In this document: positions 36,914 through 46,434 of the stretch, piece after piece
Layout of the letters: every line of letters starts with the position of its first letter
Numbering within the stretch: the first letter of the stretch is position 1
From: SXOA01 sp046593355
GTDB lineage: Bacteria; Planctomycetota; Planctomycetia; Pirellulales; Pirellulaceae
Assembly (NCBI GenBank): GCA_046593355.1
Contig: JBKJNY010000090.1
Span: 57,936-121,935 of the forward strand
DNA length: 64,000 bases
Reading direction: 5' to 3'
The notes under the pieces: generated by a model
Told to the model about the DNA's origin: nothing
The model's input: the letters and a program-made list of their open reading frames with translations, nothing else
Databases searched by the model: none
Position numbers and translations under genes: made by a program

Positions 36914-37711
36914 ATGTCCAGGTTTTCAGGTCGGTTATGGAAATGGGTCGTGCCCGCCGGCATCACGGTCGGGCTGCTGGGTCTGTGGGTTCCCGCGGGA
37001 GCCGACGACCAGAAGGAAATTGAGATCAAGTTGAAAAAGGCTGGAATCGAGAAAGCGGAGGTCAAGAAGGAGGGGGACGAAGAACGCAAGGAAGGGGACC
37101 GCAAGGAACCGAGGAAAGAGGGGGAGCGGAAGGAAGAAGTCCGGAAGGAAGAAGTTCGCAAGGGAGAAGGCTCAGGCGACGCCCGCATCGACGAGCTGAC
37201 CAAAATCGTCAAGCAGTTGGCCAGCCAGGTCGGCGAACTGCGCGAAGAAGTCCGCGGGCTCCGCGGCGGCGGCTTCGCGGGTGGGCCGAATCCGGAAGAA
37301 ATGCGGAAACGGATGGAAGAGATGGCCAAGAAGTTCGCCGCGGGGAACCCCGGCGCTGTCAACACGGAAAAGTATCGCGAAGAAATGGAACGGCGGCTCA
37401 AGGAACAAGGGAAATTCGCACGCGAGGGAGCATTCCCCGGAGCCGACGCCGAGGCCCAGATCCGCCGCCAAATTGAGATCCTGAACGCCCAGCTCAAACA
37501 GATCATCGCCGCCAGGGAAGAAGGGACGCCCAAGATCGACAAGAAGGAACCGAAGAAGGAAGGGGACAAGAAAGAGGGTGACAAGGAGGGGGGCGATAAG
37601 AAGGAAGTCAAGAAGGACGTCGAGAAGGACGGCGACAAAGACGATGACAAGAAGGAAGGTGACAAGGAGGAAGGCGATAAGAAGGAAGACAAGAAGCCCG
37701 ACGACAAATAA
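36914..37711 (+). CDS. Secreted, highly charged coiled-coil protein
   Basis: 265 aa from ATG 36914, which has AAGGAG at proper distance; the ATG at 36908 touches the ribosome site. Signal peptide WKWVVPAGITVGLLGLWVPAGA. The body is Lys/Glu-rich coiled coil (IDELTKIVKQLASQVGELRE and ERRLKEQGKF) and the tail is a run of KKEGDK-like units. No catalytic motif. Possibly a structural envelope or polyanion/polycation-binding protein; function unknown. Confidence 0.75.
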   Translation: MSRFSGRLWKWVVPAGITVGLLGLWVPAGADDQKEIEIKLKKAGIEKAEVKKEGDEERKEGDRKEPRKEGERKEEVRKEEVRKGEGSGDARIDELTKIVKQLASQVGELREEVRGLRGGGFAGGPNPEEMRKRMEEMAKKFAAGNPGAVNTEKYREEMERRLKEQGKFAREGAFPGADAEAQIRRQIEILNAQLKQIIAAREEGTPKIDKKEPKKEGDKKEGDKEGGDKKEVKKDVEKDGDKDDDKKEGDKEEGDKKEDKKPDDK

Positions 37712-37752
37712 CCGAGGGCACCTTTCGGCTGGAAAATTGCAGTCACAACAAC

Positions 37753-37790
37753 AGCGGCCCGGCCAGAAAAATGGCCGGGCCGCTTCATTT
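37753..37790. terminator. Bidirectional terminator between convergent genes
   Basis: Perfect arms AGCGGCCCGGCCA / TGGCCGGGCCGCT with loop GAAAAA, followed by a T-rich tract on the plus strand (CATTTT). It separates the coiled-coil gene from the convergent secretin-like gene. Confidence 0.88.
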
Positions 37791-37810
37791 TGCCTAGCGA
37801 GTCCGCGGGC

Positions 37811-39241
37811 TCATTTCTTTTCAGCAGTTTTTCCAGGCCCCTTCGCGTCGCCGGTAACGTCCTTCTGGGCTTCGCCGGCAATCGGCTTGTCATCCGGCTT
37901 GACCTGCAGCCCTTCGTCGTCGCGCAATTCCTGAACGCTGGCGGTAACGAAGAGGTACAAATTGGCCGGGCCGTCCCCGTCGGTGGCGAAGGTCATGCCG
38001 CCGATGAGGGAGGGCTTGCCAACGGGGATGCGGAGCGTGGTTGCCAGTCGCTGCGTTTGCAGGGCTGGGCGGTCGATGGCGGCGACAATTTGCTCTAGCG
38101 TAGTGCTGCCGCCGAACAGCCCGCGCTGTTTGGCCGCTTCAGGCTTGAGGTCTTCGCCGAACAAGTTCACGCGGCTATGCACGTCCAACACGACGTACTT
38201 GGCATTCCGGGTGACAACCGGCGTGACTTGCAAAGCGGCCCCTTCCTGAACGGAGCGGACGACCGGCTGATAGAGAGCCTGTTCTCTTTCGGTCTTGCCG
38301 GCAATCGGGGTGACACCGCTGATAATCAGCCGCTCGCCACCTGCTCGGGTAAAGACGGTCTGGCCGTTGTGGCAGGTAAGCATGGCGTGGTACGGTGTCC
38401 GCTTCTTCCCTTCGGCCGCGGCGGCGAGGAGTTTTTTCCAGGTGCCGTCGGCGAGGACGCCATACGGTGCGCCGGGGCCGGCGTCTTTCTGATCGGCGGC
38501 GAGGGCGTCGCTGACCTGGGCTTCGCTGAGCCACAACCAATGTGCCCGCACGCTGACGGTGCGGAGCGTGCCCCACCGCTTGCGGAACAGATCAAACAGC
38601 GAGCTGATCTTCTCATGCGTCTCGCCATCGGCGGAAATGAGCAGCGAGGCTCCAATCGATGCGATGGACGCCGGCCCGCCAACCGTATCCCAGGAGTCCT
38701 GGGAAATCGTGGACGTGATAACCTCGATCAATCCGTCCATGCTGGTTCGTGGACCGCTGGATGCTCCCGCGCCACTGCCGCGTTTCGAGCCAAACTGATG
38801 CTGCGTACCCTTTTCGCTGGCCAAAGTCTTATTGATCGACTCCGGCACGTCGAATAGGCCGCCGCCGCCACCCATCCCGCCGCCATTGGGGCCGGCCGCG
38901 GAAGCGGCTGGACCATCGCCCGCGAACACCTCGCTCGCGTCTCGATCCAGCTCGCCACCATCCTTCGCCACGTACGGCGGTGCCACGGCAAACAGGTCGC
39001 TCAGGTCATACAGCCGGATGACCAACCGCGGAGTGTCCTCCTCGCGCTGCCTGGCCCGGCTGGAGCCAAGCTCGGTCACCTTGCTGTTGGGATCGTTGCT
39101 CCGCGCGGCCGCGCGGAGCTTTTCCTGGATTTCTTCGAGTTGTGCCTGTAACTCCCGAGTGCGAGGGTTTTCCTGGGCCCACCCGAATTGGACCGCGAAC
39201 ATCAACACGATAGTAACGCCAAAACTGATGTACCTGCGCAT
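37811..39241 (-). CDS. Secreted secretin/GspD-like domain protein
   Basis: 476 aa from ATG 39241 (MRRYISFGVTIVLMFAVQFGWA, signal peptide). A short coiled coil (RELQAQLEEIQEKLRAAARS) precedes LIEVITSTISQDSWDTVGGP, which is the N-domain pattern seen in planctomycete secretin-like proteins, and a late LQVTPVVTRNAKYVVLDVHS segment like the secretin beta domain. There is no type II operon around. It may be a lone secretin-related envelope protein or only share the fold. Confidence 0.7.
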   Translation of the reverse strand: MRRYISFGVTIVLMFAVQFGWAQENPRTRELQAQLEEIQEKLRAAARSNDPNSKVTELGSSRARQREEDTPRLVIRLYDLSDLFAVAPPYVAKDGGELDRDASEVFAGDGPAASAAGPNGGGMGGGGGLFDVPESINKTLASEKGTQHQFGSKRGSGAGASSGPRTSMDGLIEVITSTISQDSWDTVGGPASIASIGASLLISADGETHEKISSLFDLFRKRWGTLRTVSVRAHWLWLSEAQVSDALAADQKDAGPGAPYGVLADGTWKKLLAAAAEGKKRTPYHAMLTCHNGQTVFTRAGGERLIISGVTPIAGKTEREQALYQPVVRSVQEGAALQVTPVVTRNAKYVVLDVHSRVNLFGEDLKPEAAKQRGLFGGSTTLEQIVAAIDRPALQTQRLATTLRIPVGKPSLIGGMTFATDGDGPANLYLFVTASVQELRDDEGLQVKPDDKPIAGEAQKDVTGDAKGPGKTAEKK

Positions 39242-39542
39242 GATAAGCGTCTCCTCAAATTCCGAGCTGGCGCAAAGATACTCATGGGGGGCGGAGCGAA
39301 ACCGCAAGAGGGAGGCAGGGGGAGAGATGGTTGGCATCGTAGACCAGAGCAATGCTCCGTCCTACGTTGGCAGACCGCCTGGCCCTGACGAGCTAGCGGT
39401 CACCTGCGCTGCGAAGAGGCCATGAATTTTTTGCCTGCCAGCGAGCGCCCCTGTCAGAGCCACATGATAGAGGGTGGAGCGAGAAGGTGCAATCGCGCCC
39501 TTGGACTCTTCGCTGGCACATCAGGCTTAGGTCAAATCTTCT

Positions 39543-39563
39543 GGGCAGGCTGGAAGCCTGCCC
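39543..39563. repeat. Perfect hairpin GGGCAGGCT-GGA-AGCCTGCCC
   Basis: Nine-base arms with a three-base loop. It stands alone in the long intergenic region, far from stop codons, so a terminator role is less obvious. Confidence 0.75.
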
Positions 39564-39956
39564 CACCGGGGGTTGAAAATCTCGCCGGGGGCTTGATGGA
39601 AATGGGACAAGTGTATAGTATAGTTAGAAGGTCGCCGGCTGGCGGTGCGCGCTGGCGGAACCTGCCGGGATAATCGTGTTGGGGGTTGTCGAAAATATTG
39701 GAATCAGGTCCGCGCGACGACTGAAAAACAGCTTATCACTGGGGGGTGAATCTCGTGAATCAAGAATCGACATTTTGGACCCACATGAATCAAACTTGCG
39801 GCATTGATGAAGTTGCGAAGTGCTTGACAACAAAAGGTTTGTGATGAATCGAATCGACGTAACTTTTGTGAAGCGAGGCAGCGTGAATCATGAATAATAG
39901 TCCTCCAAAAGGGGGGTTATCGGGGCTTATCGCGCCGCGCCGATGATAAGCGAGGA

Positions 39957-40104
39957 AACCCTCACCCCGGCCCTCTCCCAAGGGGGGGAGGGAGTTTTTT
40001 TGTACGAAATCGAAGCCCGGTCCCCACTATTAAGGATGACGGTTGAGTTTGACCCCAGTCCCAGAACCCTCACCCCGGCCCTCTCCCAAGGGGAGAGGGG
40101 GAGG
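39957..40104. repeat. Two direct copies of a CCCTCACCCCGGCCCTCTCC repeat
   Basis: Copies begin near 39957 and 40065. Each contains CCCTCTCCC AA GGGGAGAGG-like arms that can form a hairpin. The second copy runs into the GAGGAG ribosome site of the gene at 40116. Confidence 0.82.
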
Positions 40105-40115
40105 AGAATTTGAAC

Positions 40116-42344
40116 ATGCGATTGACCCTGCGTTCCCTGCTGGCCTATTTGTACAACGTGCTGGAACCGGCCGAGGCGGAACAGTTTGCCGGCAAGGTGC
40201 AGGAGAGCCCGGTTGCCTCGGGGCTGGTGCAGCGGATTCGGGGCATTACCCACAAGATCCGGATGACCGCCCCGCGGATTGACGCCAAGGGGCTGACCGA
40301 CGACGCCAACAACGTCGCGGAATACCTGGATAACAACCTGGCCGAGGATCGCCTGGAGGACTTTGAACGGGCCTGCCTGGAATCCGACATGCATCTGGCC
40401 GAAGTCGCCGGCAGCTATCAGATTCTCACCATGGTCCTGGGGAAGCCGGCGGCGGTGCCGACGAAATTGCGGGAGCGGATCTACGGTCTTCCCAGCGAGG
40501 AGGCCGATGTCCATTCCGCCCCGCGCGACGAGGAGTCTGCCGAAAAATCCCGTGTCCGCAGCCGCATTGTGAAGGCGGCCACGGCCGCGGTCGATGCTTC
40601 CCGCCCGCAGGCGGAGGTGAAAACGACGTCGACTCATCCGGTGCCGGAGGTGCCTGAATATCTCAAGGGAGGCTCGCGGTACGGCGCGCTGTCCATCGTC
40701 GCCGCCGGGCTTTTGGTATTCCTGGTTGTCGCGGCGGGGATCCGAATGCTGGGTCCGTATGACCGCACGAATCCGGCGCTTGCCTGGATGTATGCCGACC
40801 AGTCCGTCGCCGATGCCGGTGCCGGCAGAAACACAGAGCCCGTCTCGCCGGAACAGAAGACCGACGGATCGCGGAATGGCGGTGTCAATAAGTCCGCGGA
40901 CAATTCCCAGGGAGAGCCCGAAGTCATTGCCCCTGACGTTCTCGATGAAAAGAGCACCGAGCCAACTCCGACGCCGTCCGTCGAAAAGAAGACATCTGTT
41001 CCCACCGAACCGACGACGCCGGAAGCTTCCACCGAGCCGGCCCCGGATCCGGCCAAGACCGTGCCAGAACCGGCGAAGACGGTGCCCGAGCCTGCCAAGG
41101 GGCCGAAGATTCCCGTGAAGCCGGTGGCTCCCGTCGTGGTGAAGAAGGGAGGTCCGGAGCTCGGCCGCTATACCTCGGATGAGCAAGTGCTGGCCCGGTA
41201 CGATGCCGAGGAAATGGTCTGGAAAATGGTCCCCACGCGGGATCTGGTCTTCGCCAGCGAGCGGTTGCAGGTGCTGCCGACCTACCGCCCGCAGATTGCA
41301 CTTTCCTCCGGTGCGCAAATCACTTTCGCCGGTGAATCGCAGGTACATTTGGACGCCGCCGCGAAAGCGGGAGCTTCCCGCATGACGGTGCATTACGGCC
41401 GCATGGTGGTGGTGACGGTGGGGATGCCCGGTGTGCCGCTGGAGTTGGACCTGACGGGACTGAAGGGGACGCTCACTCTCAGCGACGCCGATGCGGGCGT
41501 GGCGATTGATTCCCGCCGCTACCTGCCGCCGGGTTCCGATCCCGAAAAGGATCCCGCCTTCGGCGTGGTGGAAATCTTCACCACCAGCGGCCGGGCGACG
41601 TGGCAGATGGAAGGGGCCGCGGAAGCCATTGAAGTTCCCGCCGGCCATCTGCTGACGTATGTGCTGGGGACGGATGACGATAAGCCAGACCTGGCCGGGC
41701 CATTCAAGGCTCCCACGTGGATCGACGCCGGCAATCTCACGAGTATTGACCGCGTCACCTCGCTCAACATGCTCAAGATGCTAGGGCGCGAAAAGCCTTT
41801 GGAAGTCCGCCTGCAAGAGCTGCTTACCGATCCGGCGGTGGACATGCGGGCGCTGGCCGCCCGCTGCCTGGGATATCTGGACCAGTTCGAGCCGCTCGTC
41901 AAGGATCTTGGCAATGTGCAGCAGAAGGCGTTCTGGGCCATGGAGATCGAAGCCCTGCACCACGCCGTCAGCCGCGGCCCGGAGACGGCAGCCAAGCTCC
42001 GCGATGCGGCGGAAGGCCTGCGGGTGAAGAAGGGGCTGGCGCTCTACCGCCTGCTATGGGGCTACAGCGCCGAGCAACTGGCGGACATCGGCGCGGCGGA
42101 GCTGGTGGACCTTTTGGAGAGCCCGGACGTGGACATCCGCGTGCTGGCCGCTGACAACTTGCGTCGGATCACCGGGGCACTGAACAACTACCGCCCCGAA
42201 AAACGCCCCGATGAAAACAAGCTCCCCATCAACCGCTGGAAAGACCGGGTCAAAATCGGCAACATCGGCTACAAGGTTCTTCCCGCCCCGTTTATGGAGC
42301 GTGTGCCGCTGTTGGAGAAGGCGGCAGCGGGGAAGGGGAAGTAA
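40116..42344 (+). CDS. Anti-sigma-factor-like membrane protein with FecR-like domain
   Basis: 742 aa from ATG 40116 with GAGGAG nine bases upstream; TTG at 40110 is less likely. Residues 1-185 are cytoplasmic and helical (LAYLYNVLEPAEAEQFAGKV; NNVAEYLDNNLAEDRLEDFE, which resembles the short helical repeats of anti-sigma ASD domains but lacks the HxxxCxxC zinc motif). A membrane helix at 190-209 is followed by a Pro/Thr/Glu linker with PAKTVPEP repeats, then a beta-rich FecR-like part (LSSGAQITFAGESQVHLDAA, LELDLTGLKGTLTLSDADAG) and a HEAT-like helical end. No sigma factor gene is adjacent. Possible envelope-stress sensor. Confidence 0.65.
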   Translation: MRLTLRSLLAYLYNVLEPAEAEQFAGKVQESPVASGLVQRIRGITHKIRMTAPRIDAKGLTDDANNVAEYLDNNLAEDRLEDFERACLESDMHLAEVAGSYQILTMVLGKPAAVPTKLRERIYGLPSEEADVHSAPRDEESAEKSRVRSRIVKAATAAVDASRPQAEVKTTSTHPVPEVPEYLKGGSRYGALSIVAAGLLVFLVVAAGIRMLGPYDRTNPALAWMYADQSVADAGAGRNTEPVSPEQKTDGSRNGGVNKSADNSQGEPEVIAPDVLDEKSTEPTPTPSVEKKTSVPTEPTTPEASTEPAPDPAKTVPEPAKTVPEPAKGPKIPVKPVAPVVVKKGGPELGRYTSDEQVLARYDAEEMVWKMVPTRDLVFASERLQVLPTYRPQIALSSGAQITFAGESQVHLDAAAKAGASRMTVHYGRMVVVTVGMPGVPLELDLTGLKGTLTLSDADAGVAIDSRRYLPPGSDPEKDPAFGVVEIFTTSGRATWQMEGAAEAIEVPAGHLLTYVLGTDDDKPDLAGPFKAPTWIDAGNLTSIDRVTSLNMLKMLGREKPLEVRLQELLTDPAVDMRALAARCLGYLDQFEPLVKDLGNVQQKAFWAMEIEALHHAVSRGPETAAKLRDAAEGLRVKKGLALYRLLWGYSAEQLADIGAAELVDLLESPDVDIRVLAADNLRRITGALNNYRPEKRPDENKLPINRWKDRVKIGNIGYKVLPAPFMERVPLLEKAAAGKGK

Positions 42345-42350
42345 GGCTGC

Positions 42351-43310
42351 TCACAGCCCGCAGGCCTTTTTCGCCCGCTTGAGTACATCGCCCGACTTCT
42401 TCCGCGCTCGGCTCGCACCGTCGGCCAGGATTTCCTCCACGCGCTTGGGATTGGCGGCGTATTCCTCGCGCTGGGCGTGAGCGGGGGTGAAGTACGCTTC
42501 GGCGGCATCGGCGAGGGCCGTTTTTACCTGGCCGTAGCCGAAGCCGCCGCGGCGGTATTGTGCGGCCATTTCGCCCCGCCTGGCGTCGTCCACGAATAGC
42601 GAATAGAGCTGAAACAGGTGGTCCCCTGCGGGCTCCTTCGGCTGCTCCATGGGACGGGAGTCGGTGGCGATCCGCATCACCTTTTTCCGCATTGCTTGGA
42701 GGGGCTCGAAAATCTCGATGGTGTTGTTGTAGCTTTTGGACATCTTCTCGCCGTCGGTCCCCGGCACCTTGGCGGCATTGCTGAGCACCTTAGCCTTGGG
42801 GAGGACGAAGACTTCGCCGAAGGCGTGGTTAAACTTGTCGGCGATGTCGCGGCAGACCTCAATATGCTGCACCTGGTCCTGGCCGACCGGCACCACGTCC
42901 GCGTCGTAGCCCAGGATGTCGGCCGCCATCAGCACGGGATAGGCGAAGAGCCCGGCGTCGGCGGGAATGCCCTTGTCCTTCTTGTCCTTGTAGGCGTGAC
43001 ACCGTTCGAGCAGGCCCATCGGCGTTCCCGTCATCAGCAGCCAGCAAAGCTCGCTGACTTCAGGGACATCGGATTGCACGAAGAGCGTAGCCTTGTTCGG
43101 GTCGACGCCGAGGGCCAACAAATCGATGGCCAGGTCCAGCGTGTTCTGCCGCAGCACTTGGGGGTCGCGGGTCGTCGTCAGGGCGTGCAGGTTGGCGATG
43201 AAGTAATACGACTCGTTGCCGTGCTGTAGGTCGATGTACTGCCGGATGGCGGCAAAGTAATTCCCCCAGTGGATTCGGCCGGTCGGTTGAATGCCGGAAA
43301 GGACACGCAT
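42351..43310 (-). CDS. trpS: Tryptophanyl-tRNA synthetase
   Basis: 319 aa, the usual length for the compact bacterial enzyme. Class I motifs: GRIHWGN (HIGH variant, 11-17) and GEKMSKS (KMSKS at 189-193); GQDQVQHIEVCRDIA is the tryptophan-site region. It charges tRNA-Trp in the cytoplasm. Convergent with the anti-sigma-like gene, six bases between stops. Confidence 0.97.
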   Translation of the reverse strand: MRVLSGIQPTGRIHWGNYFAAIRQYIDLQHGNESYYFIANLHALTTTRDPQVLRQNTLDLAIDLLALGVDPNKATLFVQSDVPEVSELCWLLMTGTPMGLLERCHAYKDKKDKGIPADAGLFAYPVLMAADILGYDADVVPVGQDQVQHIEVCRDIADKFNHAFGEVFVLPKAKVLSNAAKVPGTDGEKMSKSYNNTIEIFEPLQAMRKKVMRIATDSRPMEQPKEPAGDHLFQLYSLFVDDARRGEMAAQYRRGGFGYGQVKTALADAAEAYFTPAHAQREEYAANPKRVEEILADGASRARKKSGDVLKRAKKACGL

Positions 43311-43481
43311 GGCAGCTTGCTCAGAGGGAATAGGTGAGGTCTTCGCGGGTACGACCGGATTATACCGCCCGCCGCGCGGAGGGCGAGTTCACTCCTTGTT
43401 CGCACTCTGGGGAATAAACCAGCGGGCCGGGGACTCTCTATCTTGGGCGATTTGAGGTTCGAGACTTTTTGGAGCTTGTTT

Positions 43482-44360
43482 ATGCCGCGCTATCACTCAC
43501 TGGTCATTTTGCTACTTTTCGTCACCGGCTGTGGAAGAGGAGCGGCAGTTTCTCAGCAGGCGGCCAGCGAAGCAGCGATGGCGAGTGTCCTGCAAAAGGG
43601 GAACCCGGCCATTGCCACCGCGGGGGCTGAGTTGCCAGCGGCTGAAAAGCTGGGACAACGGAAGGTCATCTACAAAGGGTCGCTGGACCTGGTTGTCAAG
43701 GACTTCGCCGAGGCCGAACAAGGGTTGAGAGAAATCATCGAGAAGTCGGAGGCTTTCATCGATGAGCTCACGGAGGATCGCAGGTCCGGCTCGCAGCGGT
43801 ATGCGAAATGGGTGGTCCGCGTGCCGGCGGACAGTGTGCAAAAATTCCTGGAGCAGACCGCCAGCTTGGGAATCACCCAGTACCGCGGCTTGTCGGCCGA
43901 CGACGTCACGGAAGAGTTCGTGGACCTCGGCGCCCGGACGAAGAGCAAGCGGCAACTCGAGACCCGGCTCTTGGAATTGGTGGCGTCCAAGGCGGTGGAC
44001 ATCAAGGATCTGGCGAGCCTGGAAAGCGAGCTGGCCCGCGTGCGGGAAGAGATTGAGCGGATGGAGGGGCGGGTCCGTTATCTCAGCGACCGCGTCGCGA
44101 TGAGCACCATTACCATCACCATGCGGGAAGATCAGCCACAATATGTTGCCCCCGCACCGCCGACCTTCGCCTCGCGGATTTCCCAGGTATTCTTCCAGTC
44201 GCTAACCACCCTGCGGGAACTGGGGGAAGAGTTTGTCTTGTGCGTCGTGGCGGTCGCGCCATTCGCCGTCGTGTTGGTCCTGTTGGCCTTTCCCTTCGTC
44301 TGGCTGCTGTATCGCTTGTCGCGGCGGGGGCCGCGGAGCGTTGTCCCGCAAATCGTTTGA
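43482..44360 (+). CDS. DUF4349 lipoprotein
   Basis: 292 aa from ATG 43482. Lipobox LFVTGC at about residue 17 predicts a lipoprotein. The DUF4349 domain shows RKVIYKGSLDLVVKDFAEAE, WVVRVPADSVQKFLEQ and a coiled coil (LESELARVREEIERMEGRVR) followed by STITITMRE, then a C-terminal membrane helix (VVAVAPFAVVLVLLAFPFVWLLYRL). Role unknown. The stop is one base from that of the convergent pyrD. Confidence 0.88.
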   Translation: MPRYHSLVILLLFVTGCGRGAAVSQQAASEAAMASVLQKGNPAIATAGAELPAAEKLGQRKVIYKGSLDLVVKDFAEAEQGLREIIEKSEAFIDELTEDRRSGSQRYAKWVVRVPADSVQKFLEQTASLGITQYRGLSADDVTEEFVDLGARTKSKRQLETRLLELVASKAVDIKDLASLESELARVREEIERMEGRVRYLSDRVAMSTITITMREDQPQYVAPAPPTFASRISQVFFQSLTTLRELGEEFVLCVVAVAPFAVVLVLLAFPFVWLLYRLSRRGPRSVVPQIV

Positions 44361-44361
44361 G

Positions 44362-45330
44362 CTATGCCAGCGTGCCAATGACTTCGCGGACGGACTTCAC
44401 ACCCAGTGAAGAAATTGCCTCAGGCAGCGCACCCACCAGCTTCATCGTCACCGTCGGGTCATAATAATTCGCGGTGCCGATCTGCACGGCGCTCGCCCCA
44501 GCGACGAGGAATTCCATTACGTCGTCAATGGTGGCGATGCCGCCGATCCCGACGAGGGGAGTGGAGAGGCCATTGCGCTGCAAGGCTTGATATGCTTGGT
44601 GAACGCAGCGAAGGGCGATGGGCTTGATGGCGGGGCCGCTGAGGCCGCCCATCACGTTGCCGAGCGGTGGGCGGCGTTTTTTCCAGTCGATGGCCATGCC
44701 CAGGACGGTGTTAATCAAGCTGACGGCGTCCGCGCCCGCTTCGGCTGCGGCGAGGGCGATGTCGGCGATGCGGGTGACGTTGGGGGTGAGCTTGGCGAGG
44801 ATCGGCGTCTTGGTGGCGGAGCGGACGGCAGTGACGAGCTTTGCGCAGATGGCTGCATCGACGCCAAAATCGACGCCGCTCGCCACGTTGGGGCAGGAAA
44901 TGTTGAGTTCGATGGCCGCGACGCCGGGAAGACCGTCGAGCTGCTTCGCCATCTCCACGAACTCATCGTGGTTCGCTCCCGCGATGCTGACGACGATGGC
45001 GGTCGGCAGTGTGGCGAGGTACGGCATGTGATGCTGGATGAAGGCATCGATACCGTCGTTATCCAGGCCGATGGAATTGAGCAGGCCGGCGCTGGTTTCC
45101 ACGGTCCGCCAGGGTTTGTTGCCGATGCGCGGGGCCTTGGTCACGGTCTTGGGCAAGATGCCGCCGAGCTGCGAGAAATCGACCAGCTTTTCCATCTCCC
45201 GCGCGTAGCCGAACGTGCCGGAGGCGGTGAGGATGGGGTTGCGAAGCGCGAGGCGGCCGAGAAAGACGCGGAGATCAATTTCCGGGGAGAGGGAGGCCGG
45301 CGCAGCGGGACTCAAGGGAGCAAGTGGCAT
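44362..45330 (-). CDS. pyrD: Dihydroorotate dehydrogenase, class 1B catalytic subunit
   Basis: 322 aa from ATG 45330; the frame upstream translates a family B palindrome and is rejected. FMN-binding motifs: TASGTFGYAREME, KTVT (K61), NSIGLDNDG, ELNISCPN with catalytic C146 (class 1), and GIGGI near the end. It oxidises dihydroorotate to orotate in pyrimidine synthesis. Class 1B enzymes normally pair with PyrK, which is not adjacent. Confidence 0.95.
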   Translation of the reverse strand: MPLAPLSPAAPASLSPEIDLRVFLGRLALRNPILTASGTFGYAREMEKLVDFSQLGGILPKTVTKAPRIGNKPWRTVETSAGLLNSIGLDNDGIDAFIQHHMPYLATLPTAIVVSIAGANHDEFVEMAKQLDGLPGVAAIELNISCPNVASGVDFGVDAAICAKLVTAVRSATKTPILAKLTPNVTRIADIALAAAEAGADAVSLINTVLGMAIDWKKRRPPLGNVMGGLSGPAIKPIALRCVHQAYQALQRNGLSTPLVGIGGIATIDDVMEFLVAGASAVQIGTANYYDPTVTMKLVGALPEAISSLGVKSVREVIGTLA

Positions 45331-45340
45331 CCCTGCACTA

Positions 45341-45399
45341 TAGTAGTCCGCACACTCCGTGTGCAGACATGCCGCGCTCACGGAGTGAGCGGGCTACTA
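45341..45399. repeat. Family B palindromic repeat, copy 1
   Basis: TAGTAG end, two small hairpins (CACACTCCGTGTG and CGCTCACGGAGTGAGCG) and CTACTA end. In the minus-strand direction it starts 10 bases after the small lipoprotein's stop codon and ends 10 bases before the pyrD start. Confidence 0.9.
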
Positions 45400-45409
45400 G
45401 GGCGGACTG

Positions 45410-45628
45410 CTAAATCACGCCGCCATGCACTCGTGCCGGCGAAAGGTGGCTAGGCGAATCCAGGAACCAGAAGCGTTCCCACTCCTGGCGGAATTGCCGC
45501 AGGTCTTCCGAGGTGTAAATCAGTTGCCGGGTGCGGATGGCCGGGTCGCCGCTGTAGATCGGCAGGAAGCAGCCGACGTTTCCGCATAGGGCCAACAAGC
45601 AGCAGGCAACAAAAATGAGCCGACGCAT
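45410..45628 (-). CDS. Small conserved-looking lipoprotein
   Basis: 72 aa from ATG 45628. MRRLIFVACCLLALCGNVGC is a lipoprotein signal with Cys20. The mature part (FLPIYSGDPAIRTRQLIYTS, then EDLRQFRQEWERFWFLD) is short and acidic/aromatic. I do not recognise a function. It lies upstream of pyrD on the same strand. Confidence 0.72.
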   Translation of the reverse strand: MRRLIFVACCLLALCGNVGCFLPIYSGDPAIRTRQLIYTSEDLRQFRQEWERFWFLDSPSHLSPARVHGGVI

Positions 45629-45730
45629 CGATCTTTCCTCCATGAAGGACCGTCATTGATCCGCCTAACCCGGCCCGGACCAAGTGTTTCCGTCTATTTA
45701 TCGGACGGGCTGGGAAGCCCCTCCTACTTA

Positions 45731-46102
45731 CTAGCCAGGGGGTGGGGTCGCGGCCGGCGTGGGAGTTGAGGCACCAGGGGGCTGGCCATTTGCCGCTGCC
45801 GCCTGTCTTGCCTTTTTTTGCTCATCCAGCTGCCGGACCTGCTCTTCCATCTCCTTGCCAGGCTTGAAGGTTACGACCATTTTCGCCGGCACATCCACCC
45901 GTTCCCCGGTTCGTGGATTTCGCGCCTTGCGAGCCGCTCGCTCCTTCACCTCAAACACACCGAAGTTCCGCAGTTCAATCCGACGTTCCTCGACCAGCGT
46001 CTCCACGATGGCGTCAAACGTCTTCTGAACGATCTCCTTGGTCTTCAACTGGGTCATCCCAATCGCTTCGGAAATCGTCTTCACGATCTCTTTCTTGGTC
46101 AC
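45731..46102 (-). CDS. HU-family DNA-binding protein with Pro/Ala-rich tail
   Basis: 123 aa. Residues 1-90 are a full HU domain: MTKKEIVKTISEAIGMTQLK, ELRNFGVFEVKERAARKARN, NPRTGERVDVPAKMVVTFKP. The last 25 residues (NGQPPGASTPTPAATPPPG) form a tail absent from the common HU proteins. It bends and compacts DNA in the nucleoid. Confidence 0.95.
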   Translation of the reverse strand: MTKKEIVKTISEAIGMTQLKTKEIVQKTFDAIVETLVEERRIELRNFGVFEVKERAARKARNPRTGERVDVPAKMVVTFKPGKEMEEQVRQLDEQKKARQAAAANGQPPGASTPTPAATPPPG

Positions 46103-46434
46103 GGCCGGCCCTCCCCGGGAGCTTGCGTTTGGGCAAAAATGGCGGCACTTACAGAAAATGCTGCCAACGTCCCAAGTGTAGATGCGGCAAGTACTAGAGT
46201 CAAGCTCAGTCGTCGTAACCCCTGAAAGGCCGATGGTGAATCCGCCCTGTCTGGAGATGCCAGACCAAGCGGACGTTCCCCATTATCGTCGCTACAACCG
46301 GCAATCTTCAGCAAATCGAAAGAATCCGCAGATTCGACCCAGGAGGACAAGTCGTTAGCTAGAATGGGGGGGGCGGGCGGAAATGACGAAGTCCGAATGG
46401 CGAATGGCGAATGGCGAATGACAGAGCAAGCAAA
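46103..46434. other. Spacer between the HU gene and the YkgJ-like gene
   Basis: 332 bases that include the HU promoter. A run of GAATGGC words (46390-46420, CGAATGGCGAATGGCGAATG) is a short tandem repeat. No gene seen. Confidence 0.5.

Larger units (their letters stand above)
39242..40115. other. Long intergenic region with several repeats
   Basis: 874 bases without a convincing gene. It holds a perfect hairpin at 39543-39563, a TTGACA box near 39825 without a clear -10, several GAATCA words (39755-39895), and two direct copies of a CTCACCCCGGCCCTCTCCC repeat (39957 and 40065). Short frames here translate the repeats and were not accepted. Confidence 0.6.

Noticed and set aside
39927..41648. 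573-codon minus-strand frame across the anti-sigma-like gene
   Set aside because: Arg/Gly/His-rich shadow; the sense strand has a membrane helix, a linker and folded domains.
45331..45381. N-terminal extension of pyrD (CLHTECADYY-like residues)
   Set aside because: It is the translation of a family B palindrome; the same residues appear ahead of several unrelated genes here.
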